64,000 nt of DNA from Dipteronia dyeriana. Lineage: Eukaryota > Streptophyta > Magnoliopsida > Sapindales > Sapindaceae. A model generated the notes under the pieces. It did not search any database. It worked only from the letters and a program-made list of their open reading frames with translations, and was not told the DNA's origin. The DNA is taken from positions 14,214,001 to 14,278,000 of the forward strand of contig CM065296.1 in NCBI GenBank assembly GCA_032871835.1, read 5' to 3'. The position numbers and the translations under genes are program-made. Shown here piece after piece: positions 1 through 10,893 of this stretch. Numbering within the stretch: position 1 is the first letter of the stretch; every line of letters starts with the position of its first letter.

Positions 1-1260
1 TTTTCAATCGGTTGTTCATGCAGGGGATGGGTAGAACGATAGAGGTTTATAGTGATGGTATGTTAACCAAGTCTAAAGTAGCCGAGTAGCACCAGAACCA
101 TCTCCGACCAACTTTTCAGATAGTAAGAAAGAACTAGATATGTCTAAATCAGGGCAAATGCATATTCGGGGTGTCAGTTGGAAAATTCCTTGGGTTCATG
201 GGCATAGAGGCCAACCCGTAGAAGATCAAAGCAATTTTGGACCAAAAATCCCCCAACTTTCTCAAGCAGGTTCAGGTTCTAACTAGTCGGCTAGCTGTTC
301 TCAACCTCTTATTATCTTAGTTAGATGAAAAATGTCTCCCCTTCTTCAAGGCAATCGAGCAGGGGAGAAACAAGAATCTGGACCAAGACAACGAGCAGAC
401 TTTCTAATCCTTGAAGAAGTACATAGCAAGCCCGCCGCTATTAGTCAAGCCAGAACTTGGGGAAGAACTGTAGATATAATAACCGTGTCGGAGACAGCGG
501 TTAGCGTGGCCATCATTAAGAAGAGTGGAGATAGGATCAAGTGTTCAATCTACTATGTAAGCCATTCCTTAACCAAACCAAAGAGAAATTATGTTCTCTA
601 GAAAGAAGTTGTTTTTCCCTAGTAACCTCGGCTGGGAAGTTACCCCAATACTTCTAGAGCCATACGATTGCTGTTGTCACCGGTCAACCTCTGTGCCAAT
701 TTTTATAAAGGCTAGACGTGTTAGGAAGACTGGTACTCAAGGCCCTCAAGCAAACCCAATTGGATATCAAATATAAAGTCAGGGTTACCATTAAAGCCCA
801 GGCACTAGTAGCCTTCATGCCCGAGTTATCAGCCTTTCCAGATCCATGTACAATTCCAGACATGGATCTAGGCTTCAAAAAGGATCAATAACCTGTTAAG
901 GTCCTATATAAATGGGGCATTCAACCAAGCGGGTAGCGAAGCTGAATCATTTTAGCTGATCCTGAAATGATCGAGCTCTGCCACTGTTTCTGTTTGGTGA
1001 TCAACACCACCAATAATGAAGCCGAGTACGAAGCTCTATTGACAGGAATGAGGGTAAGAGCTGAGCTCAAGGCAAACTATCTTCATGTCAGAAGTGATTC
1101 GTAACTAGTCATCAACCAAGTAACCAGGCTCTATCAAGCAAAAGGAGACAACATGGAAGCCTACTTGCAACTGGTCCAACAACACAAAGCGATTCAAAGG
1201 GTTCATGAATGATCAGATACCTCGCCAATAGAACCATCGAGTAGATGTCCTGGCCAAGAT
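1..1260 (+). pseudogene. Reverse transcriptase C-terminus and RNase H remnant of G
   Basis: This is the end of a gypsy reverse transcriptase followed by connection and RNase H. The catalytic Y-x-D-D box reads YSDG at 48-59, so the second aspartate is lost. The motif KFLGFMGIEANP follows near 185-225. The connection segment at 455-600 (TVSETAVSVAIIKKSGD, then YYVSHSLTKPKRNYVL) is typical of Tat. RNase H is visible as INGAFNQAGSEAE near 910-950 and NNEAEYEALLTGM near 1010-1055. Many stops and frame changes make it non-functional. The same YSDG change is present in the inverted copy F. Confidence 0.8.
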
Positions 1261-1282
1261 AGCAGATAATAAAGGTCAAGCT

Positions 1283-2619
1283 TTGCCTAAGGGAGTCCTT
1301 CTCTTAGTCATCTCCTATCCTAGCATAGTAAACAATAAGGAGGTCAACCTAGTAAATCAACTTATGTTCTGGATGGTTCCCATTATGGATTACATCAAGG
1401 AGGAAAAGCGCCCAAAAGACTCCGATCAAGATCGCAAGATTAAGAGGATCTCAGTTCAATTATGCTTGATTGATCGGTACCTATATCGTAGAGGTAGATC
1501 TTTACCTCTACTCTGGTGCCTCCACCCTAATGATATTGCCTCGGCACTCTAAGAGGTTCACTCAGGAGACTACAGAAACCATGCTGGGAAAGAAACACTT
1601 GTGTACCAAGTGCTTCGCATGGGATATTATTGGCTGACTTTGCACCATGATGTGTTGATATTTGTACGGTCATGTGAACCCTGTCAGAAGACAACAAACC
1701 TGAACCACCTTCCATCAGAGAGACTTTCTTCTATCAGTTTTTCATACCCATTTCTATCTAAGAGTCAGTTTGATCGGACCTCTCCCTACTATTCCTAGTC
1801 AAGCCAAGCATGTCGTAATCGTGATCGACTACTTCACCCGGTGGGTAGAAGCAGAATCACTCTCCAAGATAACTGAGAAGAAAACCACCAAATTCGTCAA
1901 GAAATATGTGGTTTATAGGTTTTGTACTCCAATGATAATCATCAGTGACCTCGACAAGCAATTCAACAATACGAGGTTAAAAGAATTCTATGACGGTCTA
2001 GGAATTAATCTTTATTTTGCTTCTATAGCTCAACCCCAAACTAACGGCCTGGTAAAAGCAATAAAAAAAAACCATCAAGAAGCTCCTAAAGAAAAAATTA
2101 CAACATAAAAAGGAAAATAGGTAGAGGAGCTTCCCAATTTACTCTGGGCATACCTTACCACCAAAAGAACCGTGACCGTTGAGACTCTCTACTTCTTAGC
2201 TTTCACGGTAGAAGCGGTCCTTACTATCGAGCACAAGCTCACCTTGTTTATGGTCCAACAATTTGAACTAGAGAGCAACGAGGTTAAGCTAATGGTCAAT
2301 CTGGACCTTTTAGAGGAGAAGCAAGATAGGGCGACAAGTAGAGTAGTAGTCTACTAGAGCTGAATTACAAGGTATTTCAACTGCAAGGTAAGAACCCGCA
2401 TCTACAAGGAGGAAGACCTAGTACTCTAGAAGGTGACCCATAACACCAAGAACCGATCGAACAAGGTACTAGCCCCGAACTACGAAGGCCCCTACCTAGT
2501 GAAGGTAGTGGTTTAGAGTGGAGTCTACAAGTTGGAGGACATGGATTGACGATCTATTGACCACTCTTGGAATTCTGACTATGTGAAAGATTCTATCCAT
2601 AAGAGATTAGAAGCTTCAT
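1283..2619 (+). pseudogene. Integrase remnant of G
   Basis: Integrase of a gypsy element, which would insert the cDNA into host chromatin. An H2C2 zinc-binding region at about 1553-1695 shows EVHSGDYRNHAG and later CEPCQKT. The core follows in another frame at 1770-2108, with VIDYFTRWVEAESLS, then SDLDKQFNN, then PQTNGLVKAI. The C-terminal region at 2172-2357 resembles the Tat type with KQDRATSRV. A terminal segment like DGRSIDHSW leads to a stop at 2617-2619. At least three frame breaks and several stops are present. Confidence 0.8.
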
Positions 2620-4141
2620 GATATACCAGTATCATCTGGGATAGGCACCGGTATTTATACTTCATGAACGATATGTATCTCTATTTTGTCATCAATAAAG
2701 TCTCCATTTCTCTCCATTTACACTTGTCTCTTTTATTCACCAACTTTTTTACCATAGATGTTCACCATGATTTCCATGATACGAGAAAAGCCACAAAGCT
2801 ACCCCGATGCCTTGGCCATGCACCACCCCCCTACCAAGAAAGGTCTAAGCATAAGAGCATAGTTTCTTGCTATATTGTGAGACTAGGATGACCAAATGAT
2901 CATACTGATACCCTTGGTCGGACGACCACCCCAAGAAGAGTCTTAGCATAAGTGCATAGTTGTCAGCCGGACCATAAGACCAGGATAGCAAAATGGTCAC
3001 TTGGTGTCTTGGTCGGGCTACCACCCCAAAAAAGGATCTGAATGTAAGTGCATATTTACCAGCAATATCATAAGAACATGATAGCCAAAATGGCCTTTCT
3101 GATGCCTTGGTCTGGCTACCAGCCCCAAGAAGGGTCTGAGTGTAAGTGCATGGTTTTTAGCCAGATCACAAGACTAGGATAACCAAGTGGCCTTCTTGAT
3201 GCCATGGTCGGGAAACCACCCCCAAGAAGGATTAGAGTCGTAAGTGCATAATTGTCTGTCCTGATCACACTTGCCTAGATATTGAGTTTTCCCTTGAACA
3301 GGGATACTAGGTACCTAAATTGTCCAAGAAAGGATAATCAACTTTGATAAAGTCTCACAATGATCATTTTGTTAGTACCTCAAAAATATGGTATTAGTCA
3401 CCTATCACACGATTTTTGTCCTTATCAATTATTAGTTTTCTTGTGTTGCCAGGAATATACAGGGGACTCAATGTAGATATGGCAGATACCACACTCGCGA
3501 TACCTTACAGATATCAGGATACCACGTATATAAGGATCCCTGATAACTAGGTTATTACAGCTGATTATTTCGCTAAAGTAAGAAGATACTAAATACATGA
3601 TTTGATCAGGATATGATCATGACACCATCTAAGGACTAGGGAACCATATACATCGAAAACCTAGGTACCAAGATTCGTTAAATTAGTTTTTCGCCCAAGT
3701 ACCAAAGCTTTCCTGACAAGGATGCTTGGTATCATGATTTTCCCAGTAAAAGTAATCATTGTTAATGAGGTCCCACGAGGATCAATTTGACTAAGTACCT
3801 GGAAATGGTACTAGCCACCTGGCTTGTTTGATTTCTTATACAAGACAAATTTTAAGCCTTTTTGTATTACTAAAAATTGTTAATTCAGGTGAATGGAGGG
3901 TACTAACATCCTAATCCAGCCTGTGATATATGTGAAATTAAATAGATTTAACCAAGTAAGGAGGACAGCTAGAGACAAAATGTAGAGGGAAAAGAAGGAG
4001 GAATTCTTATTTATCGAACCAAGGGTGCCTCCCCTAGTATCGGACTATATACTAGTAAAACAATTATGAAATGACTTGGTAGATTTTTTGTTGATCAACC
4101 AGGGTGCCCACCCCTATTTCTAGGCAGCAATAAAAGAAAGG
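2620..4141 (+). other. 3' untranslated region of G
   Basis: No reading frame of note. It lies between the pol stop and the antisense ORF. The first part holds the 97-bp tandem repeats listed separately. The rest, 3290-4141, is AT-rich and scattered with degenerate repeats of a 'ggtacc'/'gtacct' type. The same region is recognisable in F, E and D, which shows it belongs to the element. Confidence 0.7.
2811..3290. repeat. Tandem repeat, about 97 bp x 5, in the 3' UTR of G
   Basis: Units begin near 2811, 2911, 3007, 3103 and 3202, each opening with a variant of 'ccttggtcgggctaccac' followed by 'ccaagaagggtctgag' and 'taagtgcatag'. Spacing is 96-100 bp. Units differ from one another by substitutions. 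Tandem arrays in this part of Tat elements are known to be variable and can seed satellites. Confidence 0.85.
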
Positions 4142-5343
4142 TCATACTGACGGATCACTCACCAGCTTCCTCATGGTTTTCTCTATCCTTATGTTCTCTT
4201 CTCTGAGCACCTGCTCCTCTGCCTCCACTTATGCAATATCAACAGAGATCTTTACTTGAACTGAACAAGTCTGAGGTTCCACCGCAACCGCCGGTTCAAC
4301 TTTCTCCACCATCTCTTTGCTTGTTGGCTTGTCCTTCACCCCTTCCTTTGAAGTAGTCTGGATATCAACTACTTCCTTAGAAGCAGGTTGATCCTCTGTT
4401 ATTTTAGCAAGACTTAATGGAGTAGCACGTAAGATTGGGATACTTATCTTGACCTGGGATACAACTTTAGCTGGAGAGTTCAAGAAAGGATCTACACCGA
4501 TAGATCCCATGCCCATTAGAATAGTGATGATCATCTTCATCATCAGCACCTTCACTAATTCCAAGAACTTGAGAGGTGCCAACTTTATCAGTAGTAGGAG
4601 CTGCCATCTTCCTGGCTTTCTCTATGATCTCCTATTTATCTTAGTTCTTTATAGTGTACATGTCGAATGGAAGAGGTAGGGCTTGAGCAACATGGAAGGC
4701 TATATAAAAATAGCCGTCACCAAAGGAGGCATATACCATAGACTCTACACTTGCTATCTTGGTCCACGAGGATTGGTTCTCTTCCTCTAACTGTTGAACC
4801 TTCTTTCTCGTGTTGTTTCTCCTCAAAGCCCAACATTTGGACCTGAGAGTCTCCATGATGTATGAATGCTTGTAATGCTTCATGCTGCATTGGGATTCTT
4901 TGAGAGACCTATCAACTTTGTTTAGTGACAGGCTCAGCTCTTTGTTAGCAACCTACGATTGGGTAAGCTCCTTCTACTCTTTTGAGTCCTGCCTTTATAG
5001 CTTTAGCGTGCCTCTTAAGATAGGTAACCTGGTGGCTCGTGGTGACATTAATCTTGAAGGCTTGTAAGTCACAACAAACGTGTTAGCTACCACCAAGGCA
5101 CCAATCACACATATACAGAGCAATAAGGAACAAGATACTTTACCTCTGCTAGGAGGGCAGAACCTTTGGTTATTAGCACGTCCACTGGCATGGAAGTCAT
5201 AGCTCCTGGCCCCTCTCCAGGCAAGAAACTATGAATCGATCCTTGACCTCATCTTCATCCGTAATCCTTGTCCTGGATCAAAGTTTTTCCCCATGAGCAA
5301 CAACAACAACACTGATTACGGCAGGATCACCACCTCTTCCTGC
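4142..5343 (-). pseudogene. Antisense ORF of G, C-terminal part, interrupted by H LTR
   Basis: The frame runs against pol. At 4229-4582 it encodes a Lys/Glu/Thr-rich segment with repeats of the type TSKEMVKDKP. Upstream, near 4641-4760, is VYASFGDGYFYIAFHVAQAL, preceded by a helical segment. The homologous F and D copies align across its length. A candidate intron of 82 bp lies at 5062-5143. The N-terminal half is missing because the H LTR starts at 5344. In related Tat elements such antisense ORFs encode a protein of unknown function, sometimes annotated as a plant transposon protein. I infer no enzymatic role. Confidence 0.7.
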
Positions 5344-6338
5344 TGTTAGGTTTTAGATTATGTTGGCATTAATTCCATAACAAAATGATTTTACTTGTAA
5401 TGATTTAGTTGTTTAATTCATGATGATTCAAACTTCAAAGAAGAAATAACAACTAGTCAAAGCAAGTTCAAGTCTTTAAAGAGAAAGAATGTTTCACAGT
5501 TCTACAAATGTATATTTAGACCATTCTTTCCTCTTTCAAGACTTAGGCACACCCACACACATCATACATTTGTGTCCCTGCATCGTTGTGCATCATTCAT
5601 AACACATTCACACATTTAAAGTTGAATGCTCATGCATTGGTATGAAAATAACATGTTTTGAAAAATGCATGATTGGAGACTATGTCTACGTAGTTTGTAT
5701 TCTAATGTGAATTGTGTTTGTATGTGTATATGTTTGTAAAACATGGATACTTAACTTAATTTTTTTCATAAATCATTCTTGATTGATTTCCAAACACTTC
5801 GGTTACTCATAGTCTAAATTTCAAGTTCTAAGTCAAAAAATATAATATTTTCCAGTCATGTTGCGTACATTGTCTTTGTATTCGTATATCGAGTCAAATT
5901 CGTAGTTTTTTGGTTATGTCTTTATATTTCCATGTTTACGAGAGAGTTACAGTTCTTAGTCCACAAACAAAACCAAAGCCTTGAAATGTTAAGCATGAAA
6001 GTCTTGACAAGAGGTGTGAAGCCTCGGAATGTTGAGCAAGGTGGTGACATGTTAATTGAATAGTATAGGAGGGTAGTTTCTAGGTGAAGGGGTCACTTGA
6101 AAGATTGTACTTGTCTTATCTACTAGTGGATTATGTTTGCCGGTGGTTGTGGAATCAACCCATGGATGTTTCCTCTTCGAAGGTTTACCACGTAAAAACC
6201 TTGTGTCTATTTTCTTTAACACTATCTCTTTTATGTTTGTATATGTAATGGAAATATCATGAATAGAAAATTTTATGTAATTGACTTCCTTATTACAATG
6301 TCGATTTTGTATGTGTTTATGAATGTTTGTTTGCATCA
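5344..6338 (+). mobile_element. LTR1 of SIRE-like copia H (internally deleted)
   Basis: Starts TGTTAGGTTTTA and ends TTTGCATCA, and is joined directly to a second copy at 6339. It aligns with the outer parts of LTR2 but lacks the middle (about 7000-8435 of LTR2) and keeps one of the seven 43-bp repeat units. It interrupts the antisense ORF of G. An inverted copy sits at 11782-12801 at the same position in F. Confidence 0.8.
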
Positions 6339-7114
6339 TGTTAGGTTTTAATTTATGTTGGAATTAATTCTATATCAAAATAATGTACTTGTAATGATTT
6401 AGTTGTTTAGATTCATGACGATTCAAGCTTCAAAGAAGAATGAACAACAAGTCAAAGAAAGTTCAAAGTCTTCAAAGAGAAAGGATGCAATATGGTTCTA
6501 CAAAGGTATACTAAGACCTTATATTTCTCTTACAAGGCTTAGGCACACACACACACAATTCATACATTTGTGTCCCTGCATTGTTGTGCACCATTATAGG
6601 CACACACATACAATTCATTCATATGTGTCCCTGCATCGTTTTGCCTCATGTATAACACATTCACACACTTGAAGATGAATGCTCATGCATTAGTATGAAA
6701 ATAACATGTTTTGGAAAATGCATGATTAGAGACTATCTCTATGTAGTTTGCATTCTAGTGTGGATTGTGTTTGTATGTGTATATGTTTATATAACATGGA
6801 TTTAGTCTTAAATCATTCTTGATTGAGTTCCGGTCGTTTTGGTTACTCATACTATTGATTTCAAGTTCTAAGTCAAAAGATACTACACTTTCAACTCATG
6901 TTGCATATATTGTCTTCGTCTTCGTCTTCGTATATCGAGTCAAATTATTATTTTATATATGTCCATGTCCATGTCCATGTGAGAGTTACAGTTCATAATC
7001 CAAAAATGGATTCGAATTCCGAGTTTGGAGGTCGGAGAACGGTCGAAGAACGCGAAGGAGGGTCGAAGGAGAAAGAAGTCAACAAAGCACTTCATTCCCG
7101 ATATGGAGTGTGGC

Positions 7115-7148
7115 CATCTCGGGGCAGAAGGCTTGCTGCCCCGAGATG
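7115..7148. repeat. Perfect 13-bp hairpin in LTR2 of H
   Basis: The arms CATCTCGGGGCAG (7115-7127) and CTGCCCCGAGATG (7136-7148) are exact reverse complements around an 8-nt loop. It is GC-rich inside an AT-rich LTR and lies about 20 bp past the inner edge of the left palindrome arm (7094). Confidence 0.8.
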
Positions 7149-8180
7149 CCCACGCACCATCTCGGACAGCAGGCATGCTTGGATGCTTTATGCCCCTCTT
7201 GGTCATTTCATTTGCCCAATTTTTCCCTCTCCTTTATATTCTCTTTCCCTCTCACATTTCATTCTAAGAAGAAATGGAAACTTGTGTGCAGAAAATTTTC
7301 TCTCTACATTTTCTCACATTCCAAACACCATAACTTTTTCATTTAAACTCCGATTTGTGTGATTCAAAGTTGAGAGTGTTTGTCTATTCATATTCCATCG
7401 TTTATATGAAGATTTTAGTGAGTTTTATTGCTTTTTTTGGAGTCTAAATACACAAAAACGGGACTACACCTAATTCAACTAAGGTATTGATTTTCCCTCA
7501 AAGTTTTCTTTTAAAACTTGGTCAATTGCCTTGGGTTTTCTTCTTTAACTTATATATGTGTATTGTGAGTGTTTTAATTTGAGTTTCGAACTCTTTTAAA
7601 GCTAGGTTGAGTTTCAATTGAAATCATACATGGAGTGAGGATTTGATTTTGCTTATGTTTTCACATGTTTGGGATTGTATTGTGCTAGCTTTGATTCTAG
7701 GACTATTTGATGATCTTTGATTGATTGATTTTATGAAAAATATTTCCTCACATGTATTAGGCTCTCTTGGCCAAATTCTCACATTAATACATGTGCTTAT
7801 GTTCTTTTGAGCTATTCATGTGTTTTTGTTGAATCTATGTATAGGAATATGCTCTAGAACTTTAGCTTAAATCTAAATGACTTTGTCATATGATTTTAGC
7901 ATATTTTTGGTATATATGATTTAAACTTGATTTTGTGATTAATTGAACATATCTTGTGATTCAAGTTTAGATCTATGCATGTATTTAGGTTGTGATTAAT
8001 GTTGAACATAACTTACATGATCTAGATGATTTAAACATGCATGATTGACTAGACTACATTTGTTTTGTGCATTTATGCTCATGTTTAGTATTTTCCATAG
8101 GATGTGTTGATCATAGCATTCTATGTTGCGTGCTTATTTGCATTTTGCATTCATGATAACTTAGATGCCTTGTATGAAGG

Positions 8181-8478
8181 AAGTCTTGACAATAGGTGTG
8201 AGACCTATGTTGTTGAGCAAGTAAGTCTTGGCAGGAGGTGTGAGACCTTGGATTGTCAAGCAAGGAAGTCTTGGCTAAGGTCGGGAGGACTCGAATAGTC
8301 GAGCAAGAAGTCTTACCGAGGGTCGTGAGGATCCTGAAGGGTGAGTGAGGAAGTCTTGACTAGAGTCAGGAGGACTCAGATAATGTAGCAAGAAGTCTTG
8401 CCTTGGGTCGTGAGGATTCGGTAAGGTGAGCGAGGAAGTCTTGACAAAAGGTGTGAGGCCTCAGATTGTTGAGCATGA
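8181..8478. repeat. Tandem repeat, 42-43 bp x 7, in LTR2 of H
   Basis: Units open with AAGTCTTGAC or a variant at 8181, 8223, 8266, 8308, 8351, 8393 and 8436, followed by a 'ggtgtgaggcct' or 'gtcgtgaggat' part and 'gagcaag'. The alternation of two unit flavours suggests higher-order duplication. LTR1 retains one unit near 6000-6045. Confidence 0.85.
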
Positions 8479-8916
8479 GGGCGACATCTTCATGACTAGG
8501 ATAGGAGGGTAGTTTCTAGGTAAAGGGGTCACTTGAGAGATTGTACTTGTCTTATCTACTAGTGGATTTTGTTAGCCGGTGGTTGCTAACCTGTGAATGT
8601 TTCCTCTTCGGAGGTTTACAACGTTATATCTTGTGTCAGCTTCTCTTTATCTCTATCTCTCTAGTATTTGTATTTGTTATTTGAATACTAAGGATAGAAC
8701 TCTTTATGTAAGTTGACTTCCTTTCTATGATATAGATTGTGTATGTTTTATCATTACTTGTTTGTATTACACTTTAATTGATATACATATTGTGATACAA
8801 GCAATCTAGATGGACAAACTTTTGTTTGTTTCTAAGGGAGTCGAAAAATGTGTCTAACCTATTAACCCCCCACTCTAGGTTAGCCTTGAGCATTTAACTG
8901 TGTTTGTATTTCCATT

Positions 8917-8931
8917 TGGTATCAAAGCAGG
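8917..8931 (+). other. Primer binding site of H (initiator Met tRNA)
   Basis: TGGTATCAAAGCAGG directly follows the LTR end, one base different from the usual TGGTATCAGAGC of plant copia elements. It would prime minus-strand DNA synthesis from the 3' end of initiator methionine tRNA. It fixes the LTR end at 8914. Confidence 0.85.
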
Positions 8932-8997
8932 ACACTAGATTGCACTTGGTGAGAGTCTGGGTGATACATTCACGGTTTTTGCAAGGCGTTTGAAGTC

Positions 8998-9848
8998 ATG
9001 GGTTTACAAGATGATGTAACGGCGGAAGGAGCCTCAAATACTAGGCCACCATTAATTCGAGGCACTATCTATGGGTATTGGAAGTTGAGGATGAAAGCAT
9101 ACATCCACTCTATTGATGAAAGAGCTTGGATGGTAGTGGAAAAAAGTTATAGTCCTCCTACCAAGGTTTAAGAGGATGGACCCATGATACTTAAGCCAAG
9201 AAGTGAATGGACAACGAATGAGTTTGAGGTTGCTATATGTCACCATCGTGCTATGAATGCCATATTTAGAGGAGTTGATGGGCATCAATTCTCCTACATT
9301 CAAAATCTTGAATCCGTAAAGGATGCTTGGGATACACTCCAAGTTACCAATGAAGGAGCCTTGGCGGTGAAGAAATTGAGGCTTCAAATGTTGGCATCAC
9401 AATTTGTATGGGTGAAGAAGAATAGTTCGAAGACTTCCAATTCCGGCTTCTTAACATTGCTAACCAATGTCAAGCACTTGAATTGCCTATCTCAAAAGAG
9501 TGTTTAAATTGGAAAATCCTTAGGTCTCTACCTAAGAGATTCAAATCAAAGGAGACGGTCAATGAGGAAAGCAAGGATGTGGATAGTATGAACATTGATG
9601 AGTTGCTTGTGTCTCTCCAAACTTATGAGATGTGCTTGAAGCCAAGGATTAAGAGTAAGGGAATTGCTTTCAATGTTATTGAGGAGGAGAGTGATGATGA
9701 AAATGAGGAGATGGCGCTTTTGGTTAGAAGGTTCAAGAAGTTTCTAAAGAAGAATGCCAAGCTTAGAGGCAAGTCTTCTAAGGAAAAGGGAGTTAAGAGA
9801 ATATCATCTCTAAGGAATGAGAAGAATAGTCGATCCCATCTCTCTTAA
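8998..9848 (+). pseudogene. SIRE-like copia Gag (UBN2-type), truncated and frameshifted
   Basis: Gag would form the virus-like particle. The frame opens at the ATG at 8998 (MGLQDDVTAEGASNTRPP) and stops at 9169-9171. It resumes at about 9184 with EVAICHHRAMNAIF and LESVKDAWDTL, and shifts frame near 9420 into LRSLPKRFKSK, DSMNIDELLVSLQTYEM and an acidic-then-basic tail. The LPKRF and DELLVSLQTYEM motifs are typical of SIRE/Maximus gag. No zinc knuckle follows, because the sequence switches to a Tat fragment at about 9839-9848 through a shared CTCTCTTAAG. Confidence 0.85.
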
Positions 9849-10889
9849 GTAGGAACAAGTGTTGACTTGTCGGATAGTGGCTCTCAACTTCTTAATATCT
9901 CGGTCCACCAAAAAGTGACTCCCTTTTTTCAAGGCCATTAAATAGTGGAGAAACATGAAGTGGGACTAGAACAGTAAGCAGGCTTTCCAGTCCTTAAAGA
10001 TATATCTAGCATGCCCATCGCCGGTAGTCAAGCCGGTACCTGAGGAAGAGCTTCAAATATACCTAGCTATTTAAGAGACAACGGTTAGCGGGGCTATGGT
10101 TAAGAAGTCAGGTGACGAAGTTCAATGGCCTATCTTCTATGTGAGTCATGCCTTAACCAAACCAATGAGAAACTACATTCTTCTGGAGAAGCTTGCTTTC
10201 GCCCTATTGACCTCGGCTATGAAGTTACGCCCTTACTTCCAGGCTCACATGATTACGGTTGTCACTGATCAACCTCTTCAAAAATTATTACAGAGACCAG
10301 ATATGTCAGGGAAATTGGTACTCTAGGCTCTTGAGCTCACCCAGTTCGATATTAAATATAAAGCCAGAACTACCATCAAAGACCAGACACTGACAGACTT
10401 TGTGGACTTGTTTTCAGTCTTTCCTAATCCAGGTACAATTTCAAACCTGGATTCAGGCTTCCAGAAAAATCAAGAACAAGAAGATTGGCCAGTTGACTGA
10501 GATGCCTAGGTCTTATATATAGATGGGGCATCATGCCAAGCAGGTAGCAGAGCTGAAATCATCTTAATTTATCCTGAAAAGGTCAAGCTCTGCCATTGTT
10601 TCTGCTTTGAGTTCAGTGCCACCAACAATGAAGCCATGTATGAAGTTTTGTTGGAAGGAATAAGGGTAGCACAGTTGAGCTAAAAGTAGACTGTGTACAT
10701 GAGTGATAACACCTGGTTGTCAACCAAGTAACCAGACTCTATCAAGCAAAATGAGACAACATGACAGTTTACCTTGAACGGGTCCATTTGCTTAAAACTC
10801 TATTTATTGGATTCCAGAGAGAGTAGGTACCTCACAAATAGTGTCATCGAGCAGACGTCTTTGCCAAAATAGTTGTTAACGGAATTCAA
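9839..10889 (+). pseudogene. Tat RT-connection/RNase H fragment K
   Basis: Collinear with 20993-22036 of element E. It shows MVKKSGDEVQWPIFYVSHAL, then TVVTDQPLQKLLQRPDMSG, then the RNase H motifs LYIDGASCQAGSRAE near 10515-10560 and ATNNEAMYEVLLEG near 10620-10660. At least three premature stops (10324-10326, near 10497 and near 10680) are at the same places as in E. It has no LTR and no integrase. It lies between the copia gag and an inverted H LTR, so it is part of a rearrangement and not a normal insertion. Confidence 0.8.
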
Positions 10890-10893
10890 GAAA

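Larger units (their letters stand above)
1..5343 (+). mobile_element. Tat-lineage Ty3/gypsy fragment G (pol, 3' UTR, antisense ORF)
   Basis: Decayed LTR retrotransposon internal region. Reading + it runs reverse transcriptase end, RNase H, integrase, pol stop near 2619, a repeat-bearing untranslated region, and then an ORF on the opposite strand (4142-5343). Pol followed by an antisense extra ORF is known from Tat elements such as Grande and Retand. The left end lies outside the window and the right end is cut by the H LTR at 5344. The whole block is matched in inverted orientation by 12802-18021. Confidence 0.85.
6339..8914 (+). mobile_element. LTR2 (5' LTR) of SIRE-like copia H
   Basis: 2,576-bp LTR starting TGTTAGGTTTTA and ending TTTCCA, 2 nt before a primer binding site. 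It contains a GC-rich block with a strong hairpin (7115-7148) and seven 43-bp tandem repeats (8181-8478). Short open frames inside it show no family resemblance and are treated as noise. Its first 756 bases lie in the left arm of the large inverted repeat. Confidence 0.8.

Noticed and set aside
6898..7362. 154-codon + strand frame and its - strand partner in LTR2
   Set aside because: No family resemblance; the frame runs through the GC-rich hairpin of an LTR, and the homologous right arm does not keep it.
8181..8478. CRISPR-like regular repeats
   Set aside because: Units are contiguous without unique spacers and sit in a plant LTR; this is a minisatellite.
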